This document shows, piece by piece, positions 23,941 to 32,532 of a stretch of 51,508 nucleotides of DNA. Both the position numbers and the translations under genes were made by a program. The first letter of the stretch is position 1. Each line of letters starts with the position of its first letter. The notes under the pieces were generated by a model, which saw only the letters and a program-made list of their open reading frames with translations, searched no databases and was not told where the DNA came from. This DNA is from Equadaptatus sp045642025. Its GTDB lineage: Bacteria; Synergistota; Synergistia; Synergistales; Synergistaceae. The stretch lies in assembly GCA_045642025.1 (NCBI GenBank), contig JAZUIB010000040.1, positions 1 to 51,508 on the forward strand. Reading direction: 5' to 3'.

Positions 23941-25335
23941 TTAGAACGGACCATATCCTGTTGCTACTGCGATATAGAGAACTCCGAATTCAAGAAGGAA
24001 ATAAATTCCCTGAAGTGGGAGTATGAATTTATACCAAACTTTAAGAGGAACTTTGCCCAGCGCACAGTAGATAAGGAGGGTTCCGTTGGTGAACCAAAGA
24101 GTATTGGAAATACCGTCGCCGAACTGGAACGCGAGCGTCGCCGTCTGACGTGTTATATGGAGAAGGTCTGCAAGAGGAACCATAAGCGGCATAACTGCCA
24201 TAGCCTGACCTGAGCCTGACGGAATGAGCGCGTTGATGAAGAAGTTGGCAACAAACATGATGCAGGTTGAAATATATGCCGTCGACCCCTGCATAAATGT
24301 TGACATCCAGTGAACGAGAGGGTCAACAAGTCCGCCGTTTGTAAGAACAACCTGAACTGCGCGGGCGGCACCGATGATGAGCGCGCCTTCCATTGCTCCG
24401 CGCATACCGTCAAGAATGCAGTTTACTGTTTCTGTCGGTGAAAGTTTATTAAGCGCTGCCGTGATAAATCCGCAAATCATAAACACTGCGCCGATCTGCG
24501 GCCAGCTCCATTTGAGGTTGAGAGCGCCGTAAACAACGATACCGAAGGAAACCGCGAGAACGAGAAGCGAAAGGGTTTTGACACCGTCAAGTTTGTTGTT
24601 TTCGTCTGTCGGAATAACAAGCGAGCTTGTGTCATAATCTTTCATAAGACTCTGTGACGGGTCTTTTTTGATTTTGTTTGCATAGCGGATCAGCCAGAAC
24701 AGCCAAAGCGCGCAGATTACAAGATCTGTTGCTACACGAAGCTGCCAGCCAGAGAACATCGGAAGTTCAGCGATTGTGTGTGCCGTACCGACGGTAAAGA
24801 GGTTGAACGGAGCAACGGCAAACGCGATGAGGCATGAAAGACCTGAGGCTGTGATACCGACAAGTGAGTCATAGCCGAGAGAAATCGCGAGCGAAACTAC
24901 GATGGGGACAAACGGGATAATCTGTTCTGACCAACCGACAACGCCGCCGATGATGAAGAACGCTATTGTGATAATCGCGATAATTGCGGCTCCGCCGATG
25001 CGTTTTGAGAGGTGAAGCAGGCTGTTGATGCCTGCGCCCATAATTCCGGTGCGTTTGTAAATTTCAACAGTTCCGCCGACAAGCATAACAACGAACATCA
25101 TAAGCGCAGCGCCGTTCAAGCCGGCAGGAATCGCCGCGAACATATCAAGGAAGCCAACCGGCGTGCGTTCAACTGAGTGATAACTTGTTGCTATAACCTT
25201 ATTGATACCGTTGACGAGTTCTCTGTCATACGCGCCAGGTGTTACCAACCAGGACGCGATTGTGCAGAGAAGAACCATTATGCCCATTACTATGAACGGG
25301 TTAAAGTTAAATCCTTCTTTTTTCTTGCTGCTCAT
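23941..25335 (-). CDS. YfcC/ArcD-type membrane transporter
   Basis: A 464-residue protein with about 12 hydrophobic segments. The opening FNPFIVMGIMVLLCTIASW and VTPGAYDR, the central VGWSEQIIPFVPI and the C-terminal LIPSGSGQAMAVMPLM are typical of the YfcC family. This family is related to basic amino acid antiporters and C4-dicarboxylate carriers. The substrate cannot be told. ATG 25335 has GGGGG nine bases upstream; the open frame extends to 25398 without a comparable site. It follows the double acyl-CoA-synthetase-like gene by 96 bases and precedes an amidohydrolase, which suggests uptake or exchange of an amino acid or N-acyl amino acid (inference). Confidence 0.85.
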   Translation of the reverse strand: MSSKKKEGFNFNPFIVMGIMVLLCTIASWLVTPGAYDRELVNGINKVIATSYHSVERTPVGFLDMFAAIPAGLNGAALMMFVVMLVGGTVEIYKRTGIMGAGINSLLHLSKRIGGAAIIAIITIAFFIIGGVVGWSEQIIPFVPIVVSLAISLGYDSLVGITASGLSCLIAFAVAPFNLFTVGTAHTIAELPMFSGWQLRVATDLVICALWLFWLIRYANKIKKDPSQSLMKDYDTSSLVIPTDENNKLDGVKTLSLLVLAVSFGIVVYGALNLKWSWPQIGAVFMICGFITAALNKLSPTETVNCILDGMRGAMEGALIIGAARAVQVVLTNGGLVDPLVHWMSTFMQGSTAYISTCIMFVANFFINALIPSGSGQAMAVMPLMVPLADLLHITRQTATLAFQFGDGISNTLWFTNGTLLIYCALGKVPLKVWYKFILPLQGIYFLLEFGVLYIAVATGYGPF

Positions 25336-25431
25336 ACTGCTTTTCCCCCTTTGATATTGCAACAACTGTTGCTTTTGCCTTGCTATTTTATCACTCACGG
25401 CACAGCATCGGCAACAACTTTTATTGTGCTT

Positions 25432-28400
25432 TTAATCCTGTTTTTTTTCTGTTTTCATTTTCCGCAGTTCCCTGCGAAGAATTTTTCCTGTCGGAGAAAC
25501 TGGATATTCCGTCACAAAACCTATTTTTCGCGGAACTTTGTAGTGTGCAAGACGTTCTTTGCAGTACGTCATAAGTTGCCTGTCTGTGACATTTTCACCA
25601 GTCTTGAGAATAACAAAGGCTTTTACGAGTTCACCTGTAACGTTATTTTTTTCACCAACGCATACTGCTGACTGTACTGCAGGATGCTCACAGAGAACAT
25701 GCTCAACCTCCTGCGGATAAACATTGAAACCGCTGACAATAATTATGTCAGTGGCACGGTCAACTACTTGTATAAAACCGTCTTCGTCAATGCGTACGAC
25801 ATCACCCGTATTAAACCAACCGTCTTTAAAACGTTCTCTAGTATTTACAGTGTCTCTAAAATACGATTTCACAACCGAATCGCCTTTAACCCAGAGTACG
25901 CCTTCGTCATGCAAATTAAGTTTTGCACCATCTCTGTCACGTACTTCAAAATGATAGCTTTTCAAAAATTCTCCTACCTTGCCAAGATGTTTTGTCTCTT
26001 CACTCCTGCTGACTGCAACGACAGGCGAACATTCTGTAAGTCCGTAGCCTTCGAGTATGCCTATACCAAGGTGTTTTTTGCAACGTTCGTCAAGTTTGAT
26101 ATTAAGTTTATCGCCACCAGAAACAACGTGGCGTGCAGAAAGTTTTATGTCTGCTTTTTCAAGCGCACCAAGCAGAAATGCCAAAATTGTCGGAACAGCT
26201 ATAATTTCGTTCGCGCCTGACTTCTGAATAGCTTCAATAGTATTGGCAACAGGCACGAAACTGGGAACAACCACCTGTCTGACACCGTTCATAAGAGGCA
26301 GTGTCTGCGCACAGCCGAATCCGAATGTATGGAAGTTTGGAAGCACATTAAGGAAAATAGATTTATCCGGCTCAAGAAGTCCTATTATGTGCTCAGGAAT
26401 ACAGTTCACATTGTCAAGCAAATTTGCATGTGTGCAAGGAACTGCTTTAGGTAAACCTGACGTGCCTGATGTTGAGAAAATTACTGCCGTGTCAACACTG
26501 TCAGAAAGTCCTTTTCTTCCTGTCCAATCTTCAGTAAAACCTCTAACAGGGTCAATTTCGACTATCGGAAAATCCGTTTTAAGCCCTGCTTCCTCAGCAC
26601 GTTTCTTTCCGTCACAGGAAACAACAAGCGTATGAACATCAAGCATTTCAATTGTGCTGAGAAGATTTGAAACTCCTGCTCTTGCATTCAGTGGTGCAAC
26701 CGCACCACCAAGTCTCCAACAAGCAATCGAAAGTGCTATTGCCGCAGGTGAGTTCGGCAGCAGCATTGCAATGCGTTGCCCCATTGTAAAACCCGCATTT
26801 TTCAGTCTCAGTTCACAGGCATCCACAAGGGCACTGAGCTGATTCCAACTCATCCATTCTCCATTCCACCATACACAGTCATCATTTTCTCTGTCTTTCC
26901 AAGCAGAGATAAATATCGATTCCAGACGGTTTACGGCATCAAGTTTAATTTCCGGAATTTCTTTGTTCTCAATCTTTTGCGCACGCAACTCTCTTCTGAG
27001 CACCTTTCCGGTCTGTGACATCGGGAATTCCTTTACAAAGCCAATTTTGCGAGGCACCTTGTAGTGTGCAAGTTTTTCTTTACAGTATTCCTGCAGTTCC
27101 TTTCCTGTAACAGGAACGTTCTTCTCTGGGATGATAAACGCTTTTACAATCTCACCGGCAAAGCGATTGGCTTCACCAACACATATAGCGGCATGAACGG
27201 CAGGGTGTTCCAGCAGCACTGCCTCAACCTCCTGTGGATATACATTAAAACCACCTACAATAATTATATCCGTAGCACGGTCGATAATCGTGATATAACC
27301 GTCTTTATCGATGCGAACGACGTCTCCTGTATTGAACCATCCGTTTTTAAAGCGTTCATTGGAATTTTTTACATCACGGAAATATTTTTTTACAACCGCA
27401 GGTCCCTTCAGCCAAAGCACACCCTCCGCTGAATCAGTGATATTTCCTTCTATATCACGAAGCTGTGTCTCAAAATGTTTTAATGCAGCCCCTACTGTTC
27501 CAAGACGTTTACCGGCATCCGGCGGATTTACCGCAACAACAGGACTGCATTCTGTAAGTCCATAGCCTTCACATACGCCAACACTAAGATATTTCCTACA
27601 ACGGTCTTCCAACTGCGGATTAAGCCTCTCTCCGCCGGAAATTATATAACGTATACCATTAAGTTTTTCTTCACGTCTTGCAAGTTCACCGAGAAGGAAG
27701 TTCAGCAGAGTCGGAACAACTATGAGCGTGTTTGCTCCGGATTTTTTGATTGTTTCTATCGTATTGTCAACAGGAATAAAGTTAGACACAACAGCTTGAC
27801 GCAATCCTGCAACAAACGGCAGAAAACCGCTTATATTGCTACCGAAGGTGTGAAAATTAGGAAGCGCATTCAGGAGAATAGTCTTCTCAGAATTAAAAAT
27901 GTCTGGTACTATTTCAGGCATATCGCTGATATCTGCAAGAATATTGGAATGACTGCAAGGCACAGCTTTTGGAAGCCCTGTGGTGCCAGACGTTGAGAAA
28001 ATTACCGCAATACTGCCATCATCTCTTTCTGCTGCACGTTTTGTAATAATTCCATCAGGAAGTTTTACATCTAGAAGTGTCGGAATAATAGGCAGTCCTA
28101 TTTCAGTTTCCATTGTCTCTTTTTTTGTTACAGCAGAAGCAACTACAAAAACAGCACTCACATCAAGCAGTTTAATTGTTTCCTGTAAATACACAGGATT
28201 CATTCTGCCGTTAAGAGGCGCGATAGTACCGCCAATACGCCATACGGCAAACGCAATTGCAAAAACAATTGGTGAATTCGGCAGGAGAAGCGCAACTCTC
28301 TCCCCCTTGCGAAGTCCGCTATCACGTAATTTTTTCTCACAATCGAGCGCAAGAGCATTAAGTTTTCCGTAACTCCACCACTCACCCTGCCACCAAATTG

Positions 28401-28476
28401 CGTCTGCGGTTTCATCTGTCCATACAGATGCAATCTGCTGTTCGATTCTCAAGTCAGGTTTCAGTAAATCAAGCAT
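25432..28476 (-). CDS. Tandem fusion of two AMP-forming acyl-CoA synthetase-like units
   Basis: A single uninterrupted 1014-residue frame made of two complete, homologous ANL-family units. Unit 1 has the phosphate loop FSTSGTTGLPKA (160-171), EGYGLTECSP, FNTGD and catalytic Lys491 in QTGKVLRRE. Unit 2 has FSTSGTSGLPKA (668-679), the same EGYGLTECSP and FNTGD blocks, and Lys998 in PTGKILRRE. The two lysines are 507 residues apart and the phosphate loops 508, so the units are almost colinear copies. No carrier-protein or condensation domain lies in the short linker (about 495-525), so it is not a typical NRPS. Each unit would adenylate a carboxylic acid and transfer it to CoA. ATG 28476 follows GGAG by 9 bases. 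Confidence 0.9.
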   Translation of the reverse strand: MLDLLKPDLRIEQQIASVWTDETADAIWWQGEWWSYGKLNALALDCEKKLRDSGLRKGERVALLLPNSPIVFAIAFAVWRIGGTIAPLNGRMNPVYLQETIKLLDVSAVFVVASAVTKKETMETEIGLPIIPTLLDVKLPDGIITKRAAERDDGSIAVIFSTSGTTGLPKAVPCSHSNILADISDMPEIVPDIFNSEKTILLNALPNFHTFGSNISGFLPFVAGLRQAVVSNFIPVDNTIETIKKSGANTLIVVPTLLNFLLGELARREEKLNGIRYIISGGERLNPQLEDRCRKYLSVGVCEGYGLTECSPVVAVNPPDAGKRLGTVGAALKHFETQLRDIEGNITDSAEGVLWLKGPAVVKKYFRDVKNSNERFKNGWFNTGDVVRIDKDGYITIIDRATDIIIVGGFNVYPQEVEAVLLEHPAVHAAICVGEANRFAGEIVKAFIIPEKNVPVTGKELQEYCKEKLAHYKVPRKIGFVKEFPMSQTGKVLRRELRAQKIENKEIPEIKLDAVNRLESIFISAWKDRENDDCVWWNGEWMSWNQLSALVDACELRLKNAGFTMGQRIAMLLPNSPAAIALSIACWRLGGAVAPLNARAGVSNLLSTIEMLDVHTLVVSCDGKKRAEEAGLKTDFPIVEIDPVRGFTEDWTGRKGLSDSVDTAVIFSTSGTSGLPKAVPCTHANLLDNVNCIPEHIIGLLEPDKSIFLNVLPNFHTFGFGCAQTLPLMNGVRQVVVPSFVPVANTIEAIQKSGANEIIAVPTILAFLLGALEKADIKLSARHVVSGGDKLNIKLDERCKKHLGIGILEGYGLTECSPVVAVSRSEETKHLGKVGEFLKSYHFEVRDRDGAKLNLHDEGVLWVKGDSVVKSYFRDTVNTRERFKDGWFNTGDVVRIDEDGFIQVVDRATDIIIVSGFNVYPQEVEHVLCEHPAVQSAVCVGEKNNVTGELVKAFVILKTGENVTDRQLMTYCKERLAHYKVPRKIGFVTEYPVSPTGKILRRELRKMKTEKKQD

Positions 28477-28510
28477 TATAATCAACTCCACGATAGCTAC
28501 GCTAATAAAA

Positions 28511-30103
28511 TTATAGATCAGTTTTTAACGAAAGTCTGCGCTGAAAAATACCCTTACATCCGGAAGTTTTAACAAGTGCACATGCTTTATCCAAAGGTCC
28601 GTGTGTCCGCGGGTCCGTTGTAACTGTAGCATGCGTCAGCGCAAGATTTCTTGTTGAAAGCAGACCGTGTCTTACTGCTTCTCCTCTGTAGCCTGGAGCT
28701 CTGTAAAACGCTGCTGCTATCCAACGCACACTGTCATACATCAGCATAGCACTTTCTATCTCGGCGGAAGGACATGCTTCATTATAAAGTTGCTTGTAGG
28801 CCTTCAGGACAGACATAATCTGAGGATCATTTCGTTCAAGCCTGTTAATCCACCAACTGTTTTCAATACATTCCTCAGGATTTACATCTTTATCCTGATA
28901 AAAATTAGCCCCAAGAATTTTACCGTTAAAATCGACAGTTTTAGCTTGTTGCAGCATGTTTGATATATACTTTGTATTACCGGGAAGAATAAGCACATCA
29001 ACTTTTGCAGCTTTAATTGTCTTTAAAGCAAGCGTATAATCTGCATCTTGATTTGTGTAACTAAGAGCTGCCACAATTCTGCATGAATATTTATTAAGAC
29101 GTTTTTGAAGTTCCTCACAAGCTTCAACAGAATATTTGTCATTTTCATTATAGTAAAGTGCAACTTTTCTTGCGCCAAGACCTTTCTTGGCATAGTATGC
29201 CATAAGTTGTGCGGTCTCAGCCGGAATATTTGAAATCCTGAAGGAATACAGATACGGTTTTTCTGCCTCATCTGTTACACAATCCTTAGTAAGTTCAGGA
29301 CATGAAAGCAACAGCGGTATTTCCATTCTGTCAGCAAGTTCGGCCAATTTTTTCGCGCTTTTACCAGACAACCCCGTCAACATAACAAGGAGATTTTTGT
29401 CTTTCATTATTTTTTCGACCGTTTTCGCAACTTTTTGCGGATCATCGGGAACATCATATCCGATAAGTTTCAGTTTAAAACCACGTACACCGCCTTCACT
29501 ATTAACTCGTTCAACTGCGAGTTGCGCTGCCTTAAGCTGCCTGTGCCAGTATTGTGAAACATCACCTGACAGCGGTGCAAAAAACGCTATCCTAAATTCG
29601 TTGCTTTCAGGCATATTCTGCCTTGCAATTTGTGAAAAAAGCAGAATTATGGCAAGAAACGCGGCAAACAGAATAATCCCGTTATATAAAGCTTTTTTTC
29701 TAAAACCTCCGGTACGCGGGTTATTTGCTATTCCGCCTGAAATTCTACGAAGATTTCCTGGATGAGCAACAATGGCATCTGTTTCTGTGTCTGCAAAACC
29801 ATTCTGACTAATTACCATATCCAGTGCATTAATAAAATCAGCAGCATCTTTTTCATTGTAAGCCAAATCTTCATGAAGTCTTTTAATATATAAATTACGT
29901 TTTACATCATTATGTTCGGCATGCGGAGTCCATCCTGAACGGATTATCGAATGCAGGGCAAACGTTAAGTTAAATATTTCATTTTCGTTTTTTTCAGAAG
30001 TATCTCCTTCTAAAAACTGAGATAACCTGTCAGGGTCTCCAAGAATTGCGACACCATATTCCTGAACAAGTTCTTTTAGCTTTTCGACAATGTAATCCTT
30101 CAA
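28511..30103 (-). CDS. Membrane-anchored LivK-like ligand-binding protein with cytoplasmic domain
   Basis: A 530-residue protein. Residues 1-100 form a helical cytoplasmic domain (VQEYGVAILGDPDRLSQFL, then NEIFNLTFALHSIIRSGW). A Gly/Arg-rich linker and one membrane helix (about 138-160) follow. Residues 169-530 are a type I periplasmic binding fold of the branched-chain amino acid receptor family (FRIAFFAPLSGDVSQYW, RVNSEGGVRGFKLKLIGYD, SCPELTKD). There is no signal peptide or lipobox, and no ABC transporter genes adjoin. That layout suggests a sensor rather than a transport protein. The start is TTG with GGTG five bases before. It is first in line to the double synthetase, YfcC and amidohydrolase. 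Confidence 0.8.
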   Translation of the reverse strand: MKDYIVEKLKELVQEYGVAILGDPDRLSQFLEGDTSEKNENEIFNLTFALHSIIRSGWTPHAEHNDVKRNLYIKRLHEDLAYNEKDAADFINALDMVISQNGFADTETDAIVAHPGNLRRISGGIANNPRTGGFRKKALYNGIILFAAFLAIILLFSQIARQNMPESNEFRIAFFAPLSGDVSQYWHRQLKAAQLAVERVNSEGGVRGFKLKLIGYDVPDDPQKVAKTVEKIMKDKNLLVMLTGLSGKSAKKLAELADRMEIPLLLSCPELTKDCVTDEAEKPYLYSFRISNIPAETAQLMAYYAKKGLGARKVALYYNENDKYSVEACEELQKRLNKYSCRIVAALSYTNQDADYTLALKTIKAAKVDVLILPGNTKYISNMLQQAKTVDFNGKILGANFYQDKDVNPEECIENSWWINRLERNDPQIMSVLKAYKQLYNEACPSAEIESAMLMYDSVRWIAAAFYRAPGYRGEAVRHGLLSTRNLALTHATVTTDPRTHGPLDKACALVKTSGCKGIFQRRLSLKTDL

Positions 30104-30204
30104 TACTTCACCGCCAATCTTGGTCTGACACTTGAATTAATGCACACCAGACGTATATAATTATAATACATTTTGCAAAAATATGATATTGATGGAGCAG
30201 TACG

Positions 30205-30771
30205 GTGCATTACATAAAACCTTCTGATTCAATCTGTAATTGCTATTTTTTCAAGATAACAGCGAAATTAGTGCTTTTATGCACTTTACTATTGTTGTCT
30301 TTAGTCGGATGGAACACAGACTTGTTGGAAATTTATGACAATAGCGAATTACTCTGTTCTGTTCAACTAAAGCACGGGCATATACTTAAAACCAGTTACC
30401 TGCACTCTGTAGAAAAAACCCAGGTTGAAGATGAATACAGAATAGCTAACGGTAAACTCTGGTCATGGGAAGAATGTGTCCGTTCTTCCAATGCGGGAAT
30501 GCCATCTGTCCTACCGAAATATATGCATTTTCACACAGACCGCTCAGGCAGACTTATATTTCGAGGCGGACGTATTGCTGCAGATACAATTAATCTGCGT
30601 TCAGGTAACGAAATTTTTGGAAGAAATACAATATGCCTCGCTCCATTTAGGATAATACCTCTTTATAAAAAACTCCCTGACAGGCGGCTTGTGCTCAAAG
30701 TGATACATAAACCATATATTTATCAGAATATATATTTTTCTAACAATATCAAGCCTTATAAGATGCAATAA
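30205..30771 (+). CDS. DUF1850 domain protein
   Basis: A 188-residue protein starting with GTG 30205, with GGAG eight bases upstream. One N-terminal membrane helix (about 17-40) is followed by an extracytoplasmic domain with HSVEKTQVEDEYRI, the core signature of DUF1850. DUF1850 proteins are characteristically encoded beside TAXI-type TRAP transporters, and such genes lie 0.7 kb away here on the other strand. Their function is unknown; a role in the periplasmic receptor step is a guess. The 3' end overlaps the convergent membrane protein gene by 23 bases. The C-terminal half (after about 140) looks lineage-specific. Confidence 0.8.
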   Translation: MHYIKPSDSICNCYFFKITAKLVLLCTLLLLSLVGWNTDLLEIYDNSELLCSVQLKHGHILKTSYLHSVEKTQVEDEYRIANGKLWSWEECVRSSNAGMPSVLPKYMHFHTDRSGRLIFRGGRIAADTINLRSGNEIFGRNTICLAPFRIIPLYKKLPDRRLVLKVIHKPYIYQNIYFSNNIKPYKMQ

Positions 30772-31417
30772 GAAAGATAAGTTTTTTTAGACCGAATACA
30801 ATCGTCCAGAAACATACAAATCCAGCTATGTACAGTCTATAGTCTATCTCTATTTCCTGAGTCAATACATTAAATGGGATACTGTAACTTACGGCAATTG
30901 AACAGCATGCAATAACAAAAAGCCTTGTATATAAATCGTTTATATTGTTTTTTACGCACAATATAGCAGATGCAACAAATAGTATATCAGTTATAACCAC
31001 CAAAAATATTACATACCAAGGAAGATTCCTCCACACTGAAACAGATGACAAAACATCAAGACTGTATACTGTACCAGGAAAACCAAATTTTTGTGCAACA
31101 CAAAGCAGCAAAGATATACATGTCAAAGCACCTGTCACTACAACAGTATCAACTGTTATCATTCTATTGCCGTATACAAAACGAGAAATAAGCATAAAGC
31201 AACATACAAGAACAACAGACCCGCTTAAATTGACAAATGAAGCAAACATTCCGGCAGGAATAAAGAGAAACACAGGCAGCAACAGCAGCAAAGCCCACAC
31301 AGTCAATTTTCTACCGCAAAATGTTTCCATCATTATCCGAAAATCTCCGTTAGCTGCCAGAAACATTACAAACATAAGCAAAGTTGTTCCGGAAAGCACG
31401 TTAAGCATCATCGCCAT
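30749..31417 (-). CDS. Unrecognised polytopic membrane protein (about 7 TM)
   Basis: A 222-residue, strongly hydrophobic protein with about seven membrane helices separated by short loops (for example GRKLTVWALLLLLPVFLF and WYVIFLVVITDILFVASAIL). No family motif is recognised. The even spacing of helices and tiny loops recall the 7TM sensor modules at the N-terminus of some histidine kinases, but no enzymatic domain follows. ATG 31417 has GAGGTG six bases upstream; the open frame to 31495 runs through a terminator hairpin and was rejected. It is convergent with DUF1850 (23-base overlap) and lies downstream of the TAXI operon terminator. Confidence 0.6.
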   Translation of the reverse strand: MAMMLNVLSGTTLLMFVMFLAANGDFRIMMETFCGRKLTVWALLLLLPVFLFIPAGMFASFVNLSGSVVLVCCFMLISRFVYGNRMITVDTVVVTGALTCISLLLCVAQKFGFPGTVYSLDVLSSVSVWRNLPWYVIFLVVITDILFVASAILCVKNNINDLYTRLFVIACCSIAVSYSIPFNVLTQEIEIDYRLYIAGFVCFWTIVFGLKKLIFLIASYKA

Positions 31418-31444
31418 CAGTTTCACCTCTGTACTGCAATTATA

Positions 31445-31481
31445 ACTTAAAACTCCGGGAACATTAAAATTCCCGGAGTTT
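31445..31481 (-). terminator. Terminator of the TAXI-TRAP operon
   Basis: AAACTCCGGGAA and TTCCCGGAGTTT form a perfect 12-bp stem with an 8-base loop, followed on the minus strand by TAAG after a run of T. It lies 32 bases after the receptor gene stop. Confidence 0.8.
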
Positions 31482-31512
31482 AATTTTATGAACATATTTG
31501 CAAAACTAACAA

Positions 31513-32499
31513 TTATTTTTTAAGAATGCCTTTTTCTGTAAAGAATTTCTCTGCACCAGGATGGAGAGGAATTGAGATACCTTCCATTGCTGTTTCAATT
31601 TTAATTTCCTTACCCTTCTGATGAACAGCTGCTATGTCTTCGAGATTTTTGTACATAGCATCAAGGAAATTATAGATTGTATCTTCCGCAACGTCAGCAT
31701 TTGCAATTAGGATAGCCATAACTGCAGGTGTATTTGTGTCATGGTCTATACCTTTATATGTACCGGCAGGTACCTTGCTTGCAATGAAGAACGGGTATTT
31801 TTTACTGAGTTTAGCAAGGAAATTCTGGTCAAAACTCAGGAGGTCAACATCCTTCGCTGTTGTAAGGTCCATAATTGAAGCTGTAGGATAACCAGCTACA
31901 ACAAGACCAGCTTCTATTTGGTTATCTTTAAACCGTGCTGAAGTCTGTGCAAAATCAAGCGGGTCAGCCTTTAAGTCTTTAATATTAATTCCAGCTACAT
32001 CAAGTATCGCATGGACATCACCTTCGGTTCCTGAACCAGGTGCGCCAGTACCAACCCGTTTACCCTTAAGGTCATCAACTGTTTTAATGCCTGTATTTTT
32101 GGCAATTATAAACTGAATATGTTCAGGATAAAGCGATGCAACGGCGCGAATATTTTTAAGCGGTTTATCTTTAAACATAAGTTCTCCGTTTGCACCCCAT
32201 GCCGCAATATCGTTTTGTACAAAAGCGATCTCTATTTCACCACCATCGACAAGATTTGCATTGGCAATCGATGCATTGCCAGTTTCTGCCGTAGCCTGAA
32301 TTTTACCTTCTTTTGAAACGGCTTTCGCTAGTGCCCCGCCTACAGCATAATAAGTGCCACTGGTACCACCTGTGGCAATAGAAAGACTTACAGGACCTGA
32401 TACCGCATTTTTGTCAGAACCTTTAAGGTTACAGAAGATAACTACAAGAACAATTACTGCAACTGCCACTACTGCTATTAAACCTTTTTTGCTTTTCAT
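31513..32499 (-). CDS. TAXI-family TRAP transporter solute receptor
   Basis: A 328-residue periplasmic receptor. A hydrophobic leader (MKSKKGLIAVVAVAVIVLVV) is followed by LSIATGGTSGTYYAVGG, the TAXI signature at the mature N-terminus, and KGKRVGTGAPGSGTEG in the first lobe hinge. A Cys at the end of the leader (IFCN) is only a poor lipobox. TAXI receptors of known specificity bind small carboxylates such as glutamate or 2-oxoglutarate. It follows the fused permease gene by 33 bases and delivers substrate to it. Confidence 0.93.
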   Translation of the reverse strand: MKSKKGLIAVVAVAVIVLVVIFCNLKGSDKNAVSGPVSLSIATGGTSGTYYAVGGALAKAVSKEGKIQATAETGNASIANANLVDGGEIEIAFVQNDIAAWGANGELMFKDKPLKNIRAVASLYPEHIQFIIAKNTGIKTVDDLKGKRVGTGAPGSGTEGDVHAILDVAGINIKDLKADPLDFAQTSARFKDNQIEAGLVVAGYPTASIMDLTTAKDVDLLSFDQNFLAKLSKKYPFFIASKVPAGTYKGIDHDTNTPAVMAILIANADVAEDTIYNFLDAMYKNLEDIAAVHQKGKEIKIETAMEGISIPLHPGAEKFFTEKGILKK

Positions 32500-32532
32500 G
32501 TTTCTTTCCTCCCGTAAAAATTACTTTATATT

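Noticed and set aside
25432..28476. Two separate genes or a frameshift fusion
   Set aside because: The frame is open across the junction with a short linker, no internal start site with a ribosome binding site, and no stop codon near residues 495-525.
31417..31495. N-terminal extension of the 7-TM protein
   Set aside because: The extension is translated through a 12-bp terminator stem, and a ribosome binding site precedes ATG 31417.
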